Source: Methanolapillus africanus | GTDB taxonomy: Archaea > Halobacteriota > Methanosarcinia > Methanosarcinales > Methanosarcinaceae | DNA length: 64,000 nucleotides | Direction of reading: 5' to 3' | NCBI RefSeq assembly: GCF_032714475.1 | Contig: NZ_JAWDKD010000011.1 | Coordinates: forward strand, 12,594 to 76,593 | Part shown: positions 60,740 through 64,000 of the stretch, piece after piece | How positions within the stretch are numbered: position 1 is the stretch's first letter | Layout: each line of letters opens with the position of its first letter | Made by a program: the position numbers and the translations under genes | Notes under the pieces: model-generated | What the model saw: the letters and a program-made list of their open reading frames with translations, nothing else | Told to the model about the DNA's origin: nothing | Database searches by the model: none

Positions 60740-61092
60740 AATTCTCTCAACCTTAAAAAGAAATATTTGATCATTGAGTATAATAAGATAGAACGATGAA
60801 TATCCAGGTATTTAAAATATGTTTTGCATAAGCGCAGCCCCATCACAATCATCATCAATATGAATGTAAATAAGGACGATGAATAAAGCCGTTCACATTT
60901 TGGATTTTTGCGGCGGCGCCGCGCGCGTTATAGCGTCTGCCTTTGATTCAAACGCTAAAACAGATGGTTCGGCTTTAAAATGAAAAATAAAAAAATGAAT
61001 TCAGACTTTCCGTTCAATTCAAATGATTATAGATTTTTATACGATGATGTCTCATTTAACTCAAACCAGAAATCAAACAAACCGGGATTTTT
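60740..61092. promoter_or_regulatory. Divergent control region of gltX and orc1/cdc6
   Basis: No gene. TATA-like tracts flank the dispersed element M. Archaeal replication origins often lie next to orc1/cdc6 genes, but I see no clear pair of origin recognition boxes here. Confidence 0.4.
60907..60968 (+). repeat. Dispersed GCGCGCGTTAYGGC element, copy M
   Basis: Core GCGCGCGTTATAGC at 60921-60934 behind GCGGCGGCGCC. The stem is TAGCGT/ACGCTA, a full change of the usual GGCGAT-type pair. Upstream of orc1/cdc6, unlike most copies. Confidence 0.68.
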
Positions 61093-62214
61093 ATGAAAGA
61101 AAACAATATGCTGATGTGGGATGAGACTCTTTTTAAGGAATCCGACGTATTTGAGTTGGATTATTTGCCGGATTATTTCCCGCACAGAGAAAATCAAATG
61201 AATGCGATTCGCTATGCGCTCAAACCGGCCGTTCGCGGCGGACGCCCGCTTAATTGCCTTTTGTTCGGTCCGCCCGGTACCGGAAAAACAAGCGCGTCGC
61301 TCAAAATTTTTGACGAGCTGAAAGAATATACCGACAAAGTGCTCACGGTCAAAGTCAACTGTCAAATCGATTCCACCCGTTTTGCCGTCATCTCCCGAAT
61401 TTATAAATCCGTGATGGGCGTGGCGCCGCCGGCGTCCGGTGTTTCTTTTAACCGCATTTTTGACAAGCTCACCAAAAAACTCATCGACGTCGACAAGGTT
61501 CTCGTAGTGGTTTTGGACGACATCAATTATCTCTTTTACGAAGGGCATGCCGACGAAGTGATGTATTCGCTGCTGCGCGCCCACGAACAATATCCGGGTT
61601 CCAAAATTTCCGTCATTGCGATTGTGAACGATCCCGAAGTGATTTACGGATTCGACAAGCGCGTCAGTTCCGTTTTTCTGCCGGAAGAAATTGAGTTTCC
61701 GAGATATGAACTGTCCGAAATCAGCGACATTTTGGATGACAGAATCATGCGCGGCTTTTTCCCGAATGTGGTGGCCGAAGACGCGAAAGCGCAAATGGCG
61801 GATTTCGTGAACGAAAGCGGCGATCTTCGGGTCGGCGTCGACCTTTTGAAGCGGTCGGGCCTCAACGCCGAAAAACGCGCGTCCCGAAAAGTAGAGTTGG
61901 AAGACGTGAAAAAAGCATATACGGCTTCCCGTTCACTTTACATTTCCCGAATGTTTTCCAATTTAACCGATCATGAAAAATTGATTATCCGGCAAGTCGC
62001 CGACGCCAAAGAAATCTCGGCCGGCGATTTGTATGAAAAATTCAACGCGGAAACGAATATCGGCTACACCCGGTTTTATGAAATCATCAATAAAATGGTT
62101 TCCGCCGGGTATGTGACGGCCGATTTTTCCGGAAAAGGCTCCAAAGGCCGGACTCGGATTATCCGGTCGGCGTTTAAAAAAGAAGAATTGGCTGACTTAT
62201 TGAAGGAAAAATGA
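61093..62214 (+). CDS. cdc6: ORC1-type DNA replication initiator (Orc1/Cdc6)
   Basis: 373 residues. AAA+ ATPase: Walker A GPPGTGKT at about 59-66, Walker B VVVLDDIN at about 138-145, sensor-1 region SVIAIVNDPEVIYGFDKRVS. C-terminal winged helix (ADAKEISAGDLYEKFNAETN, then YEIINKMVSAGYVTADFSGK). Binds origin recognition boxes and loads MCM. The start ATG 61093 gives MKENNMLMWD. Its position makes the neighbouring spacer a place to look for an origin. Confidence 0.94.
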   Translation: MKENNMLMWDETLFKESDVFELDYLPDYFPHRENQMNAIRYALKPAVRGGRPLNCLLFGPPGTGKTSASLKIFDELKEYTDKVLTVKVNCQIDSTRFAVISRIYKSVMGVAPPASGVSFNRIFDKLTKKLIDVDKVLVVVLDDINYLFYEGHADEVMYSLLRAHEQYPGSKISVIAIVNDPEVIYGFDKRVSSVFLPEEIEFPRYELSEISDILDDRIMRGFFPNVVAEDAKAQMADFVNESGDLRVGVDLLKRSGLNAEKRASRKVELEDVKKAYTASRSLYISRMFSNLTDHEKLIIRQVADAKEISAGDLYEKFNAETNIGYTRFYEIINKMVSAGYVTADFSGKGSKGRTRIIRSAFKKEELADLLKEK

Positions 62215-62221
62215 GGATGCG

Positions 62222-62275
62222 TTTTTTGAGAACGCCGTTGAGCCCGCTGCCGTAACGCGCGCGCATGCCGCCGCC
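62222..62275 (-). repeat. Dispersed GCGCGCGTTAYGGC element, copy N
   Basis: Reverse-strand core GCGCGCGTTACGGC (62249-62262) with GGCGGCATGC before it. Between two plus-strand genes, opposite to both; one of the few copies not matching its neighbours' direction. Confidence 0.65.
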
Positions 62276-62297
62276 CAAGAAAATAAATCAATATGAG

Positions 62298-63104
62298 ATG
62301 AGAATTATGTTCGGTAGATTCCGTTTTTTGGATGAAGAAAATAACACGGAGATTGATTTCGACGGCGAAGTCTTTGACGGCATTGTTTATCCGGCGCCCG
62401 AATATCAAAATGTGGACGATGAATATGCGCTGGCGTCCTTATTGGTTCTGCCGCCCGTCAGCCCGTCAAAAATCATCTGCGTCGGACTGAATTATTCGGA
62501 CCACGCCCGGGAACTCAACATGCCGGTTCCGGAGAATCCGATTCTGTTCCTCAAACCGCCGACGGCGGTTTTGCCGCACAACGGCTGTATTTCCTATCCG
62601 GCGGTCAGCCGGCAAGTGGATTATGAAGCGGAGTTGGCGGTCGTTATCGAAAAAGACGGGCATAATATCGATTTGGAAGACGCTTATTCTTACATTGCCG
62701 GTTTTTCGTGTTTTAACGACGTCACGGCGCGCGATCTCCAAAAAGCGGACGGTCAGTGGACGCGTGCGAAAAGTTTTGACACGTTTGCGCCGCTCGGTCC
62801 TTTTATTGTTACGCCGGAAGAGTTGGAACAGCAGGGGCTGAATCCGGAAAATTTGAACATTCAAACACGGATCACGGATGCGGACGGAAATGTACGGATT
62901 TGCCAAAATTCCAACACGTCGGAATTTATCTTTAAAATTCCGGAGCTGATCTCGTTTATTTCAAGCGTGATGACGCTGAAAAAAGGAGACGTGATTGCCA
63001 CGGGAACGCCGCCGGGTGTCGGGCAATTGATTCCGGGAGATTTGGTCGACGTGGAAATCGAGGGAATCGGAACACTTTCAAATGCGGTGATCGATGAAAT
63101 TTGA
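62298..63104 (+). CDS. Fumarylacetoacetate hydrolase (FAH) family protein
   Basis: 268 residues from ATG 62298; ATG 62307 is an alternative, with GAGATGAGA in front. Family motifs: IICVGLNYSDHARELNMPVP, PPTAVLPHNGCISYPAVSRQ, VDYEAELAVVIEKDG (metal-binding Glu pair) and VIATGTPPGVGQLIPGDLVD at the C-terminus. The family includes 2-hydroxyhepta-2,4-diene-1,7-dioate isomerases, oxaloacetate decarboxylases and acylpyruvases; substrate unknown here. Confidence 0.9.
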   Translation: MRIMFGRFRFLDEENNTEIDFDGEVFDGIVYPAPEYQNVDDEYALASLLVLPPVSPSKIICVGLNYSDHARELNMPVPENPILFLKPPTAVLPHNGCISYPAVSRQVDYEAELAVVIEKDGHNIDLEDAYSYIAGFSCFNDVTARDLQKADGQWTRAKSFDTFAPLGPFIVTPEELEQQGLNPENLNIQTRITDADGNVRICQNSNTSEFIFKIPELISFISSVMTLKKGDVIATGTPPGVGQLIPGDLVDVEIEGIGTLSNAVIDEI

Positions 63105-63397
63105 TTTCATACGGTGTTTGAAAAAATTTGAGTAATTCCGAAATCATTTTATATAATCGGTGATAATTTATTATTTTTTATTGAGGGGAATAGATGCGGC
63201 GCGTTGATGCGTCTCAATAAAAAAAGATTACTCAAATAAATTTAGATTTATTTTATAAAAATAACGGTGTTGCCGTTAATTCAATCATTCATTATCTATA
63301 AGAATCAGATAAGTATAAATATCGAATAATGCCACATCATTTTATGATGGAGTCTGTTTGAAATAGATATATTTCAGAAAAAATCGTGTGTTCTATT
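63105..63397. promoter_or_regulatory. Spacer and promoter of the winged-helix gene
   Basis: No gene. TATA-like sequences at 63148-63158 and 63314-63324 (AGTATAAATATC). The latter suits the gene at 63398. Confidence 0.45.
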
Positions 63398-63700
63398 ATG
63401 TTTGAACAAGCTTATACCGAATTGGAATTAATTGACAGGCACATGCTTGTCTTGAAATTTGTTGTTGAGCGTGGACCAATCGGTATTTTAAAATTATCCG
63501 ATGAAACGGGCATGCAAGCCCATAAAGTACGTTATTCCCTTCGTATTTTGGAACAAAACGGGCTCATCAAACCGTCGCAGCAGGGCGCAGTCGCCGGCGA
63601 CAGTGTCGCTTCTTTTTTACAAGCCGTTGAAGAACGGTATGGTTCTATCCGAAAGTTGGTCGACGATATCGAAAACACGGAAAAATCCATCAAAAACTGA
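63398..63700 (+). CDS. Small winged-helix DNA-binding protein
   Basis: 100 residues from ATG 63398; a GTG at 63386 is in frame. IDRHMLVLKFVVERGPIGIL followed by LSDETGMQAHKVRYSLRILE and QNGLIKPSQQGA is a winged-helix domain, with a helical tail (EERYGSIRKLVDDIENTE). Similar small proteins are widespread in methanogens as transcription regulators. Target unknown. Confidence 0.75.
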   Translation: MFEQAYTELELIDRHMLVLKFVVERGPIGILKLSDETGMQAHKVRYSLRILEQNGLIKPSQQGAVAGDSVASFLQAVEERYGSIRKLVDDIENTEKSIKN

Positions 63701-63914
63701 TTTTCATTCATTACTTTCATTCTTTTATTTTTCATTCGTCTGTTTTTTATTCATCTGTTTTTTATTCATCTGTTTTTCATCATCGTTTTTCATCATCGTT
63801 TTTCATCATCGTTTTTCATCATCGTTTTTCATTCATTTGTTTTTCTCTGATCTTTCTGACTCCTTTTTTTTAAGGGTCACGATAAGAACAACCAAATAAA
63901 TTGGTGTTCAAATC
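63700..63914. other. T-rich spacer with simple repeats and possible insertion sequence end
   Basis: Units TTTTTCATCATCG are repeated about four times at 63773-63830. GGGTCACGATAAGAACAACC at 63874-63893, just before the transposase start, is a candidate left inverted repeat of the insertion sequence. Confidence 0.5.
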
Positions 63915-64000
63915 ATGATTATGCAGATGAAAAACAAATACATTTACCGTTCTAAAATTTCAGAATCCAAATTTCGGCAAATTGTGAAGCTTTTTGCCTT
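63915..64000 (+). mobile_element. IS1595-like transposase, N-terminus only (runs off the window)
   Basis: From ATG 63915 the frame is open to the window end. The start (MIMQMKNKYIYRSKISESKF, then RQIVKLFA) matches the N-terminal helix-turn-helix region of IS1595/ISXO2-like transposases. The remaining protein and right end lie outside the window. Confidence 0.6.

Noticed and set aside
60740..61092. Replication origin next to orc1/cdc6
   Set aside because: No repeated origin recognition box pair or clear unwinding element could be seen; the region is mostly dispersed element and promoters.
61027..61794. 255-residue ORF on the minus strand
   Set aside because: Antisense to the Orc1/Cdc6 gene, low-quality composition, no motif.
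1..64000. tRNA, rRNA, pylT, RNase P RNA or SRP RNA genes
   Set aside because: No cloverleaf or conserved motif of these was recognised on either strand by eye; a covariance search would be needed to exclude divergent ones.

Overview
The window is archaeal and looks like a methylotrophic methanogen of the Methanosarcinales, perhaps close to Methanimicrococcus. The evidence is an archaeal S10-spc-type ribosomal protein cluster carrying eS4, eL32, eL19 and the RNase P protein Rnp1; an Orc1/Cdc6 initiator; an archaeal ApgM; a PGF-CTERM surface protein; methylamine-permease-like transporters next to a DUF1724-type (Msr) regulator; and base composition with GC-balanced genes separated by very T-rich spacers. 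The genus is an inference; the family-level placement is firmer.

Layout. 1-5.1 kb: two tandem Ig-like-repeat surface proteins (minus). 5.5-5.7 kb: a candidate structured RNA. 6.0-15.4 kb: nineteen genes from uL3 to eL19, tightly packed. 15.7-21.1 kb: a surface-protein insert (two LRR proteins, a VOC protein, a PGF-CTERM protein, a small zinc-ribbon membrane protein) that splits the ribosomal cluster. 21.4-28.1 kb: uL18, uS5, uL30, uL15, then SecY, Adk, a DUF106 membrane insertase and Cmk, with a candidate RNA between secY and adk. 28.4-30.2 kb and 37.6-38.8 kb: two clusters of one repeated two-gene module (a small alpha/beta protein plus a HEPN/UPF0332 protein). 30.3-36.8 kb: lipoprotein, methyltransferase, PurM, aspartokinase, ApgM, Hsp20. 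37.1-37.35 kb: a strong candidate non-coding RNA. 38.9-48.9 kb: site-2 protease with CBS domains, a glycine-rich surface protein, a CheY-like receiver, a HEAT-like protein, a TauE exporter and a KimA-like potassium transporter flanked by two BofA-like membrane proteins. 49.4-54.9 kb: methylamine-permease-like locus with its regulator. 55.5-64 kb: unknown protein, orphan antitoxin-like protein, SerA, GltX, Orc1/Cdc6, FAH-family enzyme, winged-helix protein, and the start of an IS1595-like transposase.

Most notable points. (1) Four genes are read through by an in-frame TAG, while none of the roughly 70 complete genes ends in TAG; this fits pyrrolysine-type decoding of UAG. Two of the four are paralogues with TAG at exactly the same codon (44), one is the HEPN protein of the same module family, and one is the regulator next to the permeases. 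(2) In that HEPN module two of the HEPN genes have shrunk to head-plus-tail remnants while their partner genes stay intact. (3) A 14-copy dispersed intergenic element with core GCGCGCGTTAYGGC is followed in several copies by a short hairpin that changes in both arms; most copies sit just after the 3' end of a gene in the same orientation. (4) Three composite cassettes join that element to perfect or near-perfect hairpins and short tandem repeats. (5) Three candidate structured RNAs lie in gene-free spacers.
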